A stretch of DNA of 64,000 nucleotides, taken from NCBI GenBank assembly GCA_963795195.1, contig CAWCGU010000006.1, positions 2,666,001 through 2,730,000 of the forward strand, written 5' to 3'. Origin of the DNA: CAWCGU01 sp963795195 (GTDB lineage: Bacteria; Actinomycetota; Thermoleophilia; Solirubrobacterales; 70-9). Position numbers and translations under genes: made by a program. This document shows positions 24,948 through 35,570 of this stretch, piece after piece. The notes under the pieces were generated by a model. The model was not told the origin of the DNA and made no database searches. It was given only the letters and a program-made list of their open reading frames with translations. Numbering within the stretch: the first letter of the stretch is position 1; the number at the start of each line of letters is the position of its first letter.

Positions 24948-25672
24948 CTTCCGAACCACTCATCTCCTACAGCCTCGACGAGGCCGGAGTCGCGCTGATG
25001 CGACTGGAGCGCGCCGACGCCCGTAACGCGATCAATACCCAGATGCTCGAGGAGATGCTGGCCCATCTGGCAATCGCCAGGGCGGACGAGCATGTGCGCG
25101 TGCTGGTGATCTCATCCAACGACCAGATGGGGCTTTCCGCCGGCGCTGACGTAAAGGAGCAACTCGACGAGGCCGGAGCGCTGCGGCGGATGGAGCTGTT
25201 CGCGCAGCTCTACGACGAGCTGACCGCATTCCCGAAGCCGACGATCACGGCCTGCCATGGCGCCTGCGTCGGCGCCGGGGCCGAACTGGCGACCGCCAGC
25301 GACCTGCGCGTCGGCGGCTCGAATCTGCGCCTGCGCTTCCCCGGCGCGGCGCTTGGCGTGCCCGTCGGTCCCGCACGGCTGGTGACGCTCGTCGGCCTCT
25401 CGGTTGCCAAGTACGCCCTGCTGACCTCAAAGGAGATCGCCGCCGACGAAGCTCACCGCTGGGGTCTCGTCCACAAGGTCGTGCCGGCCGCGTCGACGGA
25501 GGAGGCGGCGCTGAAGATGGCCGAGGGCATCGCCACGATGCCGCCAGAGTCCGTTGCGAGGATCAAGGCGACCCTGCACGAATACGACGGGATCATCGAG
25601 CGCTCGATCAAGGAAGGCGCCGAGCAGGTGCAATGGCAGCGCGAGGGGCCGGGGCTGCCGTACAGGCCGTAG
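24944..25672 (+). CDS. enoyl-CoA hydratase/isomerase family (crotonase-fold) protein
   Basis: 242 residues from ATG 24944. The crotonase fold is shown by 'RLERADARNAINTQM', 'MGLSAGADVKEQL' (the oxyanion-hole strand), 'ACHGACVGAGAELATASDLRVG' (second oxyanion loop and the first catalytic Glu, cited across its middle), and 'SKEIAADEAHRWGLVHKVV'. The position of the second catalytic Glu, normally PEI/PEV, reads 'FPGAALGVPVG', so classical hydration of enoyl-CoA is doubtful; isomerase, thioesterase or other crotonase chemistry is possible. The start overlaps the stop of the upstream short repeat ORF. It sits between pth and a broken secreted-protein gene, an unusual insertion in the pth-mfd interval. 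Confidence 0.85.
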   Translation: MTSEPLISYSLDEAGVALMRLERADARNAINTQMLEEMLAHLAIARADEHVRVLVISSNDQMGLSAGADVKEQLDEAGALRRMELFAQLYDELTAFPKPTITACHGACVGAGAELATASDLRVGGSNLRLRFPGAALGVPVGPARLVTLVGLSVAKYALLTSKEIAADEAHRWGLVHKVVPAASTEEAALKMAEGIATMPPESVARIKATLHEYDGIIERSIKEGAEQVQWQREGPGLPYRP

Positions 25673-25717
25673 TAACTCGGGTTTGGGGGTAACCTCGTGG
25701 AGTTGCAGGGAGGTCGT

Positions 25718-27596
25718 GTGACCAAACTTCGGAGCGGACAGGGACTGGTGCTCGCGGCGATTGCCGTCACGGTGTGTTGCTCGCTTCCGGCGACGGCCTG
25801 CCGCCACGGACTACTGCGTCGGCTCCGCCCTGGGTTGTCTGCCGGGTAACTCATTCGGCACGGATCTCCAGGGGGCCCTGGACGAAGCCGAAGGTAGCCC
25901 GGAACCCGACCGGGTGCTGGTCGGTCAGGGCACCTTCACGAGGCAGAACGGCTTCACCTACAACGACGTCACGCCCGCCAACAGCGTCGAGATTCGGGGT
26001 GTGGGATTCCCGAAGCCGACGCTCAGGATGACGACGACGTCGCCTGCGGTCCAGCCCACAGTGCTCACCGTGCTCCACGGCAACTCAAGTCTCCATGACC
26101 TCTCGATCGCGATCCCCAACTCCGGCCACGCAGTCGAGGGGCGTCGACCTGGGAGGAGGAACGGCGGAGGGTCTGCACGTGACGGGTCCGCCCGACCCGC
26201 CCAGTTCGCCGGTTTCCAGACCGGGATCTTTGGCGGCGCGGTCACGCTGGCGCACAACGACGTCCGCGTTTCGACGAGCGAGGCCACCGGAATCCGCTTT
26301 AGCGGGGTACTGCCGGGGGCGACCATTCGCGACACGACGGTCACGGCCGCTCGCGGGCTCCACCTCGACGGCCCCGGCGCGCTTTTCAACGTCACGCGGA
26401 CCAGCATCTCTGCGGGCCTGATAGGCTCTTTACGTCGATTCCGGCAAGATCTCAATCGACAACTCACTGATCGACATGCGCGGTGGCACCAGGCGGTGCC
26501 GAAAAGGCGATCGAGGTCATCGGGCAGCTCCCGGGTACAACGCTCAGCGCGCGGCAGCTGACGGTTCGAAACGGGGACTCGAACACGACCGGCATCAGCG
26601 CTTTGGCGAGCGACGCCGGCTTTGCAGCGGAGGTTGATCTCTCCAGCTCGATCATCGACGGCGTCGGGCATGCGCTCTCTCGGGAGGCGGCGGCCGGCGC
26701 AACCGCGGATATCTCGACCACGAACAGCAACTACGAAAACTCCGGCAACGTCGAGACCGGGGCTGGTGCTGGTGCCATCGTCGAAACGACCCGAACGGAG
26801 TTTGCCCCGGGGTTTCTCAATCCGATCTCCGGCCCGGACGGCATCTCGGGCGACTACCGACTGCGCTTCGACTCCCAGCTGATCGACATCGGCGACGCAA
26901 CGCCTCTGGGAACGGATGAGACCGATCTCGGGAGGTCAGACCCGGATCGTCGACGGCGCTGCGCCGTTGAGCGGGCCGGTCCGCGACATCGGCGCCTACG
27001 AGTACCAGCGCCAGGCCCCGATAGCAGCCGTCGTCGCTTTTCCGTCCGCGGTGGAGATCGGGCAACCGGTCACCTTTGAGTCTCCGGGCTCGGGCGACCT
27101 CGATGGCGACCCGCTCAGCTTCGCCTGGGCGTTCGACGACGGCACGACTGCGGCGGGAGCTGAGGCGACACATGCGTTCGCGTCGTCCGGAACCCACACA
27201 GGGACGCTGACCGTCACTGACGCCACCGGGCTGTCGAGCACAGCGGCTGCGACTGTCACAGTCGCCGAAGCGCCCCCCGGCGACACCTATATCCGGACCG
27301 CGATACGCAAGGCGCCGCCAGAGCGCAGTTCGCGCAGGCGCGTCGTCTTCAAGTTCCGCGCGGAGCAGCCGGACCCGCGCGACCCGACCAGGTTCACAGA
27401 GGAGCCCGGGGCGACTTTCGTCTGCAGTCTCGACCGGCGCCCGTTCAAGCCCTGCACGTCTCCCAAGCGCTACCGCGGACTGCGCTTCGGACGACACACG
27501 TTCCGGGTCATCGCGACCGACGCAGCCGGCAACGTCGACGACGCGCCGGCCACCGACAGCTTCCGCATCGTCAAGCGCAAGAAGCGCAACCGGTAG
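25718..27596 (+). pseudogene. broken secreted beta-helix/PKD/Ig-like protein with at least six frameshifts
   Basis: A GTG at 25718 behind AGGGAGG opens a signal peptide (VLAAIAVTVCCSLPATA), after which the frame is lost. The continuing protein can be followed across frames: 'AATDYCVGSALGCLPGNSFG', beta-helix segments ('HDLSIAIPNSGHAVEG', 'GVDLGGGTAEGLHVTG', 'GFQTGIFGGAVTLAHNDV', 'GGAEKAIEVIGQLPGTTLSA'), then 'VDGAAPLSGPVRDIGAYEY'. A PKD domain follows (SPGSGDLDGDPLSFAWAFDDG), then the Ig-like end with 'FVCSLDRRPFKPCTSP' and 'ATDAAGNVDD'. Indels are needed near 25,799, 26,139, 26,200, 26,430, 26,478 and 26,930. It is a paralog of the gene at 13,569. Real decay or base-calling error cannot be told apart here. 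Confidence 0.7.
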
Positions 27597-27664
27597 AGAT
27601 CTCAGGCTGGGCGCTGGGGCCGCGAAGTGAGCCGCGGTAGGTCCCAACCTCGGGCTTCCGTCGG

Positions 27665-27703
27665 CGCCTCGGCGTCAGTTAGGGCGGGGCCCACGCCGAG
27701 GCG
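27665..27703. other. perfect 11-bp inverted repeat upstream of mfd
   Basis: CGCCTCGGCGT (27665-27675) and ACGCCGAGGCG (27693-27703) pair perfectly around a 17-nt spacer, within the 235-bp gap between the broken secreted gene and mfd. There is no T-run, so it is not a standard terminator. It could be a transcript hairpin or a regulator site. Nothing else is recognisable in this gap. Confidence 0.4.
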
Positions 27704-27831
27704 TCCGACCGCCCGGCGCTCGTCGCTGAGGTACGTCAGCCCTCTAGCCCGGGGCGGCCTCTCGCTACGATCGCAGCGCCGGGCCGAGCCCGGTCATTTG
27801 CCATGTCCGGACCCCCGAAAATCGCCCTGAA

Positions 27832-30800
27832 ATGTCGCTGAGACCGCTGCTCGACGTCGCGCTCGAGGACGGCGCGGTTCGCGATCTGGCGACGGCCGCA
27901 CGGGAGGCGGAGCTGAGCACGGGTGCCGGCAGCGTCAAAGCCCATGCGTCGGGCGCGATTCGCTCCTATCTGATCGCCGCCGTGCTCGAGGCCGAGTACG
28001 GCCTCGCGGATCGCCTCGCGCTGGTGGTGGCCGCCGACGATCGCTCGGCTCGCGACCTGGCGCGTGAACTGCGCGCCTTCCTCGCCCCGCGCACGGTCCG
28101 CTATTACCCGTCGCGGGGAACCGGCTACGAGTCACACGTCGCCCCGCCCCCCCATCTCGTCGGCCTTCGAATCGCCGCCCTCGACGCCCTGCTGGTGCCG
28201 CCCGCCGCAGGCGACGAACCGCCCGTGGTAGTCGCCAGCGCCGTGGCGCTCGCGGAGCTCGTTCCAGAGGCCTCGCTGAGACCGTCCGGATTCACACTCT
28301 CCCGCGGCGAGGAGATCGACCTCGACGACGTCGCCTCGCTGCTTGTCGATGCCGGTTACGAGCGCGTCGAGCAGGTAGAGGAGCGGGGTCAGTTCGCGGT
28401 TCGCGGCGGGATTCTCGACGTCTACCCCGCGACCGAGGAGCGGGCGGTGCGAGCCGAGCTCTTCGGCGACGAGATCGAGGGCCTGCGGGCGTTCTCGGTG
28501 TTCACTCAGCGAACGCTGGGGGAAGGCGATGACGGCGACGGCATCGAGCGCATCGAGCTGGCGCCGGCGGCGGAGCTGGCCGCCGAGCATCGCGAGCTCG
28601 CCGAGCTCGCCTACGAGGAGGCGCTTGAAGCAGCCAGTGAGGGCTCCGGCTCTGCCGCAAACGCATCTGCTGCGCTTGACGTCCTGCCACTGGACCGCTT
28701 CCGGGCGCCCCTCGAGCTGATCGGCGACGGCGCGGCGGTGATCGTGGCGATGGCCGAGGAGATCGAGCCCGCGCTGCGCGACCACTGGCAGGATGTGACG
28801 ACGACGATGGGGGAGGGCGACGCCAGGCGGCTCTACGCCGACGTCGGCGAGCCGCTCGCCAGGCGCGCGGCGCTCGAGATCTCGGCCGTGGGTGACGAGA
28901 ACGACCAGCGCACCTTCCGTGCCCAGCCCCCGGCTTCGGCTGCGCGCAACGTCGCCGAAGCAGAGGGCGAGCTCTCCAAGCAGCTGCGGTCCGGCTACGT
29001 GACCGTCGTCGCCTTCGAGCACCGCGGTGAGGCCGAACGCGCCCGCTACAACCTCTCGCGCCTCGACGCGAAGCTGCTCAATCCCGCCCGTCCGCTCGCG
29101 GGTCAGTTGCCACCCCGTGAGAGCGCGGGTGCGAGCGAGCGGCCTGGTGCGCTGCTGCTCGCGGAGGCCGGGATCAGCGACGGCTTCATCTCGCCCTCAC
29201 TCGGCCTGGCCGTGATTCCCTGGCGCCGGCTTGTTCACCGGCGCCGGGCAGCCTCGGCCGTCCCGGCGACCTCCCGGCTGCGTGCCTTCAGCGAGTTGCG
29301 GGTCGGCGATCATGTCGTCCACGCCGACCACGGCATCGCCCGCTTCGCCGGTTTCGAGACGAAAACCGTCGCCGGGGTTACGCGCGACTACCTGCATCTC
29401 GAGTATCGCGGCGAGGATCGCGTTTTCGCACCGGCCGATCAGCTGGCCAAGATCAGCCGCTACATCGGTGCCGGCGGTCAGGATCCTCAGCTCTCGGCGC
29501 TCGGCTCCAAGCGCTGGGAGGGCCTCAAGGCCAGGGCCCGCCGGGCCGCCGGTGAGCTGGCCGGTGACCTGATCAATCTCTACGCGCAACGCCGCGCTCG
29601 CCCCGGCCACGCCTACGACCCGGACGGCGAGTGGGAGCTTGCGCTGGCACAGTCGTTCCCCTACCGGGAGACCGCCGACCAACTCGAGGCGATCGAGGCG
29701 GTCAGCGCCGACCTCGAGGCGCCGACTCCCACCGACCGCCTGATCTGTGGTGATGTCGGCTACGGCAAGACCGAGGTTGCTATGCGGGCCGCGCTCAAGG
29801 TCGTCACGGGCGGCAAGCAGGTGATGATGCTGGTGCCGACCACGATCCTCGCCCAGCAGCATCTCGGCACCTTCAAGGAGCGCTTCGCGGAGCTGCCGGT
29901 CGAGATCGGCATGATCTCCCGGCTTCGCAGCGCTGCCGAGTCGAAGGCGACGCTGAAGGCCTTCTCGGAGGGCAAGGTCGATGTGCTGATCGGAACCCAC
30001 CGGCTGCTTTCCCGCGACGTCCGCGCCGCCGACCTCGGTCTGCTGATCATCGACGAGGAGCAGCGCTTCGGGGTCAAGCAGAAGGAGCTGCTGCGCCAGC
30101 TCAAGCTCAAGGTTGACGTGATCTCGCTGTCGGCGACTCCGATCCCGCGCACGCTGCAGATGAGCCTTGCCGGCTTGCGAGACATCTCCGTAATCGAGAC
30201 GCCGCCGGAGGGCCGCCGGCCGGTGCGCACCTACGTCGGTCCCTTCGACGACCGCTTGGTGAAGCGCGCGATCGACCGCGAGGTCGCCCGTGATGGCCAG
30301 GCCTTCTTCCTGCACAACCGCATCGACACCCTGCACGACGTCGCCGAGGGGCTGCGCGCCCTCTGCCCTGGCGCCCGCGTCATCGAGGCGCACGGGCAGA
30401 TGGACGAAAAGCAGCTCGAGACCGCAATGCTGGGTTTCATGAGGGGCGAGGCGGACGTGCTGGTGGCGACGACGATCATCGAATCAGGGCTCGACATCGC
30501 CTCGGCCAACACCCTGATCGTCGAGCGCGCCGACCAGCTTGGCCTCGCCCAGGCCTACCAGATCCGCGGCCGGGTCGGGCGCTCGCGCGAACGCGCCTTC
30601 GCCTACATGCTCTACCCGGCAGAGGAGGCGCTCAGTACCGAAGCCGGAGCGCGACTGTCGGCTCTTTCCGATCACACCGAGCTCGGCTCCGGGTTTGCGA
30701 TCGCGATGCGCGACCTCGAGCTGCGCGGCGCCGGGGACCTGCTCGGCGACGAGCAGTCCGGCCACGTTGCGGCGATCGGCTTCGAGCTCTACGTGCAGAT

Positions 30801-31317
30801 GCTCGACGACGCGGTTGAGTCGCTGCGAAGCGAGATCGAAGCGGATGGCGAGGTGGAGCCCCCCGAGTCCGCCGTTCGGCTCGACCTCGACGTCGATGCT
30901 TACGTCCCCGGCGAGTACATCCCCTACGAGGCGGCCAAGATCGACGTTCACAGGCGGGTTGCCGGGGCGCGCGAGCCGGGCCAGCTACTCGCCCTGGCCG
31001 ACGAGCTCAAGGACCGCTTCGGACCGCTGCCGCAGGCGATCGAGAATCTGATCGAGCTGCAGCGGGCCCGGATCGAGCTGGGCCGGGCAGGCGCGAGGGC
31101 GGTCGAGGTGAGAGGCGGGAGGCTTTCGATTGCGCCGCTTGAGCTCGACTCCGAGCAGACGGCGATCATCGACGAACGGGTGCCGGAGGCGCTTTATGAA
31201 TGGCGTCCGAAGACGCTCTCGATGCGCGTCGCCGACGACCCGGCGGCCCGGCTGGCCGCGACGACGGCCCTCGCCAGCGCGGTTGCGGCCGCGCTTGCCG
31301 CCGTCGTCCCGGCCTGA
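27832..31317 (+). CDS. mfd: transcription-repair coupling factor
   Basis: 1,161 residues, normal for Mfd. It removes RNA polymerase stalled at DNA lesions and recruits UvrA. Domain order: an N-terminal UvrB-like region (1-330, with 'RYYPSRGTGYESHVAPP'); the CarD-like RNA-polymerase-interaction domain near 490-550 ('LRVGDHVVHADHGIARFAGF'); the RecG-type motor with Walker A 'GDVGYGKTEVAMRA' near 640, 'DEEQRFGVKQKE' near 740 and 'SLSATPIPRTLQMSL'; 'RGRVGRSRERAFAYML' in motif VI; and the C-terminal TRCF autoinhibitory domain. Start ATG 27832. In actinobacteria it usually precedes mazG and eno, as here with a foldase gene between. Confidence 0.97.
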   Translation: MSLRPLLDVALEDGAVRDLATAAREAELSTGAGSVKAHASGAIRSYLIAAVLEAEYGLADRLALVVAADDRSARDLARELRAFLAPRTVRYYPSRGTGYESHVAPPPHLVGLRIAALDALLVPPAAGDEPPVVVASAVALAELVPEASLRPSGFTLSRGEEIDLDDVASLLVDAGYERVEQVEERGQFAVRGGILDVYPATEERAVRAELFGDEIEGLRAFSVFTQRTLGEGDDGDGIERIELAPAAELAAEHRELAELAYEEALEAASEGSGSAANASAALDVLPLDRFRAPLELIGDGAAVIVAMAEEIEPALRDHWQDVTTTMGEGDARRLYADVGEPLARRAALEISAVGDENDQRTFRAQPPASAARNVAEAEGELSKQLRSGYVTVVAFEHRGEAERARYNLSRLDAKLLNPARPLAGQLPPRESAGASERPGALLLAEAGISDGFISPSLGLAVIPWRRLVHRRRAASAVPATSRLRAFSELRVGDHVVHADHGIARFAGFETKTVAGVTRDYLHLEYRGEDRVFAPADQLAKISRYIGAGGQDPQLSALGSKRWEGLKARARRAAGELAGDLINLYAQRRARPGHAYDPDGEWELALAQSFPYRETADQLEAIEAVSADLEAPTPTDRLICGDVGYGKTEVAMRAALKVVTGGKQVMMLVPTTILAQQHLGTFKERFAELPVEIGMISRLRSAAESKATLKAFSEGKVDVLIGTHRLLSRDVRAADLGLLIIDEEQRFGVKQKELLRQLKLKVDVISLSATPIPRTLQMSLAGLRDISVIETPPEGRRPVRTYVGPFDDRLVKRAIDREVARDGQAFFLHNRIDTLHDVAEGLRALCPGARVIEAHGQMDEKQLETAMLGFMRGEADVLVATTIIESGLDIASANTLIVERADQLGLAQAYQIRGRVGRSRERAFAYMLYPAEEALSTEAGARLSALSDHTELGSGFAIAMRDLELRGAGDLLGDEQSGHVAAIGFELYVQMLDDAVESLRSEIEADGEVEPPESAVRLDLDVDAYVPGEYIPYEAAKIDVHRRVAGAREPGQLLALADELKDRFGPLPQAIENLIELQRARIELGRAGARAVEVRGGRLSIAPLELDSEQTAIIDERVPEALYEWRPKTLSMRVADDPAARLAATTALASAVAAALAAVVPA

Positions 31318-31394
31318 ACCAGCCGGGTGGAGGGACCCAAAAACCACCTTCACCTTCGCGAGTTCTTTAGCCACCTCTATATGCTCCCGCGTTC

Positions 31395-33113
31395 GTGGCC
31401 GACGAACCGAACAAGAAAAGCGGCAATCCCGCCCGCAGGGCAGCCGCTGAGCAGCCTGCAAAAGGCGCCCCGAAGGCCCCGAAGGGTGCGGGAATGAACA
31501 AGCTGGGAGCACCACAGAAGCGGCTCGTCGCGCTGGTCCTCGCTGTCGCCTTGGGCGGCACGCTGCTCGGATTCGCGGTCGGCCCCGGCCTCGGCGAAGG
31601 CAGCCTGTCCGAGCCGAGCGGCCCGGATGACCCCGTCGCCGAGGTCGACGGCGTGGAGGATGGTGTCGTCAGCCTCGCAGAGCTCGAGACCGCGATCACG
31701 CGCACGGCCCTGCAGCAGGGGCTGCCCGAGCCCCCGAAGGCAGGTGACCCCGGGTTCGAGCTGGTACTCGAACAGGCGCTGCAGGACCAGCTCTTGCCGA
31801 TCTGGGCACTGGCCGAGGGCGAGGAGCGCGGGATTGCTCCCACCGACGAGGAGATCGCCGAGCGGCTCGCCGAGGTTCGCGAGCAGGGGTTCAAGGACGA
31901 CGACCAGTTCGCGAAATTTGTGCTCGAGCAGGGCTACTGCACCGAGGAAGAGCTCGGTGTGCCCGCCACCGAGGACCAGAAGGACAGGAAAAAGAAGGAC
32001 AAGGGGGACAAGGGGGACAAAAAGGACAAGGGGGACGAGGAGGGCGCAGGGACCACCGAGACTTCGGGCGGCACTGTCTCCGGCCCCGACCAGTGCGAGG
32101 GCGTCAAGCGCGAGATCGGCTTCCAGCTCGTCGCCGAGCAACTTCAGGCCTCGATCGTTCCCGAGGATCCACAGGTCGCGATCGACGCCGTCCCGGCAGA
32201 GGATGTCGAACTCGCCTACGAGCAGAACCTCGACCAGTACACGGTTCCAGAGACCCGCGACGTGCGCCTGATTCTCACCGACAAGCCCGAGGACGCCGAG
32301 AAGGCCTTCAAGCTCCTCTCGGAGGACGATTCCGAAAAGAACTGGGAGAAGGTCGCTAAGAAGTACTCGATCGACCCCGCATCGCGCACGACCGGTGGAT
32401 TGCTGCAGGGCCTCACCGAGGGCCAGAGCCCCGGAGGCCCGGACTTCGACGCGGCCGCCTTCGCTGCCGAGAAGAACGAGATCGTCATGCCGTTCGAAAC
32501 ATCGAGCGGGAGCTACGTCGTGCAGGTGATCAAGATCAACGAGGGCGTGACGCAGCCGCTCGAGAAGGTCGAGCCGGATATCCGCAACCAGCTTGCCCAG
32601 GCGGCGCAGCAGAAGGCCGCAACCGACTTCGAAGAGGACTTCTTCAACAAGTGGAGCCAGCGCACCGTCTGCGCCGATGGCTACACGACGAGCGACTGCC
32701 GTAACGCGACCCCCCCCGATCCGTGCACCGCGGAGCTCGAGGAGGCCGGCGCCTGCCCGCCCGCGGTCATTCCTTCCAAGCCGGTCGCTCCGCAGCTCTT
32801 CAACGAGGAGGCGCTGGCCGAGGCGGGCTGCCCGCCCGCGCCGAGCCCGCCCTGGGTCTTGATCCGGACCGTGCCACCTGTGGCGCAGCGTCCCAATCCC
32901 GGCGGCACCCCCTGTGCGCCGGCAGCGCCAAGCGGCCTTCCGGGCGGAATCCCGATCGGTCCCGGCGGCGCCCCCGTTCCCGGCGCGCCTCCAGGCGCCG
33001 TGCCCCCGGGAACCGTTCCCCCCGGCGCCGTGCCCCCCGGCGCGTGCCCCCCGGCGCCGTGCCCCCAGGTGCGGTTCCGCCCGGCGCGGTTCCCCCGGCC
33101 CCCTAAGCGGTAG
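31395..33113 (+). CDS. membrane-anchored PpiC-type peptidyl-prolyl isomerase (foldase) with Pro-rich tail
   Basis: About 570 residues from GTG 31395. A cytoplasmic N-tail rich in Ala/Lys is followed by one membrane segment (about 45-62), so the bulk is outside. A SurA-like chaperone region (about 80-280) contains a low-complexity Lys/Asp insert (KKKDKGDKGDKKDKGD). The parvulin domain lies near 285-385 ('RDVRLILTDKPEDAEKAF', 'KYSIDPASRTTGGLL', 'PFETSSGSYVVQVIKI'). The tail is Pro/Gly/Cys-rich with GAVPPG-type hexapeptides. Within the repeats the frame slips near 33,043 (GGCGCGTG for GGCGCCGTG). Restoring one C gives a tail of VPPGA repeats ending at the TAA at 33,106. It should help fold exported proteins. 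Confidence 0.85.
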   Translation: MADEPNKKSGNPARRAAAEQPAKGAPKAPKGAGMNKLGAPQKRLVALVLAVALGGTLLGFAVGPGLGEGSLSEPSGPDDPVAEVDGVEDGVVSLAELETAITRTALQQGLPEPPKAGDPGFELVLEQALQDQLLPIWALAEGEERGIAPTDEEIAERLAEVREQGFKDDDQFAKFVLEQGYCTEEELGVPATEDQKDRKKKDKGDKGDKKDKGDEEGAGTTETSGGTVSGPDQCEGVKREIGFQLVAEQLQASIVPEDPQVAIDAVPAEDVELAYEQNLDQYTVPETRDVRLILTDKPEDAEKAFKLLSEDDSEKNWEKVAKKYSIDPASRTTGGLLQGLTEGQSPGGPDFDAAAFAAEKNEIVMPFETSSGSYVVQVIKINEGVTQPLEKVEPDIRNQLAQAAQQKAATDFEEDFFNKWSQRTVCADGYTTSDCRNATPPDPCTAELEEAGACPPAVIPSKPVAPQLFNEEALAEAGCPPAPSPPWVLIRTVPPVAQRPNPGGTPCAPAAPSGLPGGIPIGPGGAPVPGAPPGAVPPGTVPPGAVPPGACPPAPCPQVRFRPARFPRPPKR

Positions 33114-33122
33114 CCCGAACGC

Positions 33123-33821
33123 TTGGGCGACGAGGCCAGCGACGCGGATCGCGAGAGAGCGGCCGCGGCGGCCGATGCGCTCACACGTCTCGACGCGATC
33201 ACGCGGCGTCTACGGCGTGACTGCCCCTGGGATCGCGAGCAGGACGAGCGCTCGATCGTCCCGCACACCGTCGAGGAGGCCTATGAGCTGGCCGACGCGG
33301 CGGCGCGCGGCGACGACGAAAAGCTGCTCGACGAACTCGGCGACGTGCTCTTCCAGGTTCATTTCCTCTCCTTGCTGCTCGAGGAGCGCGGCAGCGGCAG
33401 CCTCGCCGACGTGGCGACGGGAACCGTCGAGAAACTGATCCGGCGTCATCCGCACGTCTTCGAGGAGAGCGAGGCCCGCGAGCTGCTCGAGGGGAATCCA
33501 CAGAGCGCGCGTGAGGTTCTGGCCAACTGGGACAAGATCAAGCGTGAAATCGAAGGGCGCGGCGCCGAGGATCCCTTCGCCGACGTTCCCGAGAACCTTC
33601 CGGCACTGCTCTACGCGCGCAAGATCCTGCGCCGGGCCGATCCCGACGCGGGCTCACCGCGCGCGCCGGACCCGGCCGAGCGCGACGCCGATGAGGCCGA
33701 GATCGGGGAGCGGCTGCTCGAGCTGGTGCGCGACGCCCGCAGCCGCGGCGTCGATCCCGAGCTTGCGCTGCGCGCGGCCGCCGAGCGTTTCCGAAATCAC
33801 CGGCGCAGCGAACGCTCGTAG
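33123..33821 (+). CDS. mazG: nucleoside triphosphate pyrophosphohydrolase
   Basis: 232 residues from TTG 33123. MazG hydrolyses (d)NTPs to monophosphates and pyrophosphate, cleaning aberrant nucleotides. The signature is 'DCPWDREQDERSIVPHTVEEAYELADA' (quoted in part), with the metal-binding 'EEAYEL' and 'LLDELGDVLFQVHFLS' (ExxD pairs). The family motif 'KLIRRHPHVFEE' and 'NWDKIKREIE' follow. The C-terminal half is shorter and more degenerate than in the two-domain E. coli enzyme, as in other actinobacterial forms. It lies between the PpiC gene and eno on the same strand with short gaps. Confidence 0.93.
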   Translation: MGDEASDADRERAAAAADALTRLDAITRRLRRDCPWDREQDERSIVPHTVEEAYELADAAARGDDEKLLDELGDVLFQVHFLSLLLEERGSGSLADVATGTVEKLIRRHPHVFEESEARELLEGNPQSAREVLANWDKIKREIEGRGAEDPFADVPENLPALLYARKILRRADPDAGSPRAPDPAERDADEAEIGERLLELVRDARSRGVDPELALRAAAERFRNHRRSERS

Positions 33822-33835
33822 ACTCTCGCGCTCCG

Positions 33836-35110
<1,275 letters not shown>

Positions 35111-35137
35111 CCCGCCCCGGGCGGCGAACCATGAGGC

Positions 35138-35566
35138 GTGAGCACGCACGCCCACCGAGCCGGGTCGTCTCGTCGCGCCCGTCCCGGGCGGTCTCCGAGG
35201 CGCCGCGCCGCGACGGCCTCAGCCGTCCAGCGGGAGGGTCTCTACTTCCGCCTGGCGCCGCGCAGGACGGCGCGAGGCAGCCGCGGGAGCCGGATCGACT
35301 GGGACCGCTTTGGCCGGGTCGCCCTGGTGATCGTGCTGTTCGTGGTCGTCATCCTCTACGTCAACCCCGTTTCCAGCTTTCTCGGCGCCTACAAGGAGCG
35401 CAAGGCCGAGGAGAGCCGCTTGGCCGAGGTCAAGGCCGAGCACAGCGCCCTCAGCAAACAGACCGGTGCCTTCGAGGATCCCGACGCAGCCGAGCTCGAG
35501 GCGAAGAAGCTCGGCATGGTCGGCGCCGGCGAGCGCTCCTACGTGATTCGCGGCTACCGGCCCTAG
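35138..35566 (+). CDS. FtsB/DivIC-like septum formation protein
   Basis: 142 residues from GTG 35138. A long Arg-rich cytoplasmic N-tail (about 60 residues with RRARPGRSPRRR) is followed by a single membrane helix (VALVIVLFVVVILYV), a coiled-coil-like stretch (AYKERKAEESRLAEVKAEHS) and a short extracytoplasmic end with 'EARKLGMVGAGERSYVIRGY'-type residues (here EAKKLGMV). This is the layout of DivIC/FtsB proteins that bridge FtsL and FtsQ in the divisome, and the location directly after eno is typical. The basic tail is longer than in E. coli FtsB but common in actinobacteria. Confidence 0.85.
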   Translation: MSTHAHRAGSSRRARPGRSPRRRAATASAVQREGLYFRLAPRRTARGSRGSRIDWDRFGRVALVIVLFVVVILYVNPVSSFLGAYKERKAEESRLAEVKAEHSALSKQTGAFEDPDAAELEAKKLGMVGAGERSYVIRGYRP

Positions 35567-35570
35567 TCAC

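Noticed and set aside
26931..26946. Second GGTCAGACCC similar to the palindrome at 10,809
   Set aside because: It is not palindromic, and lies inside the broken secreted gene; chance match.
31978..32040. AAG/GAC-rich tandem repeat
   Set aside because: It is a coding Lys/Asp low-complexity insert within the PpiC protein, not an independent repeat element.
32990..33106. Short tandem GC-rich units that look array-like
   Set aside because: They encode GAVPPG hexapeptides in the foldase tail; there are no spacers, so this is not a CRISPR array.
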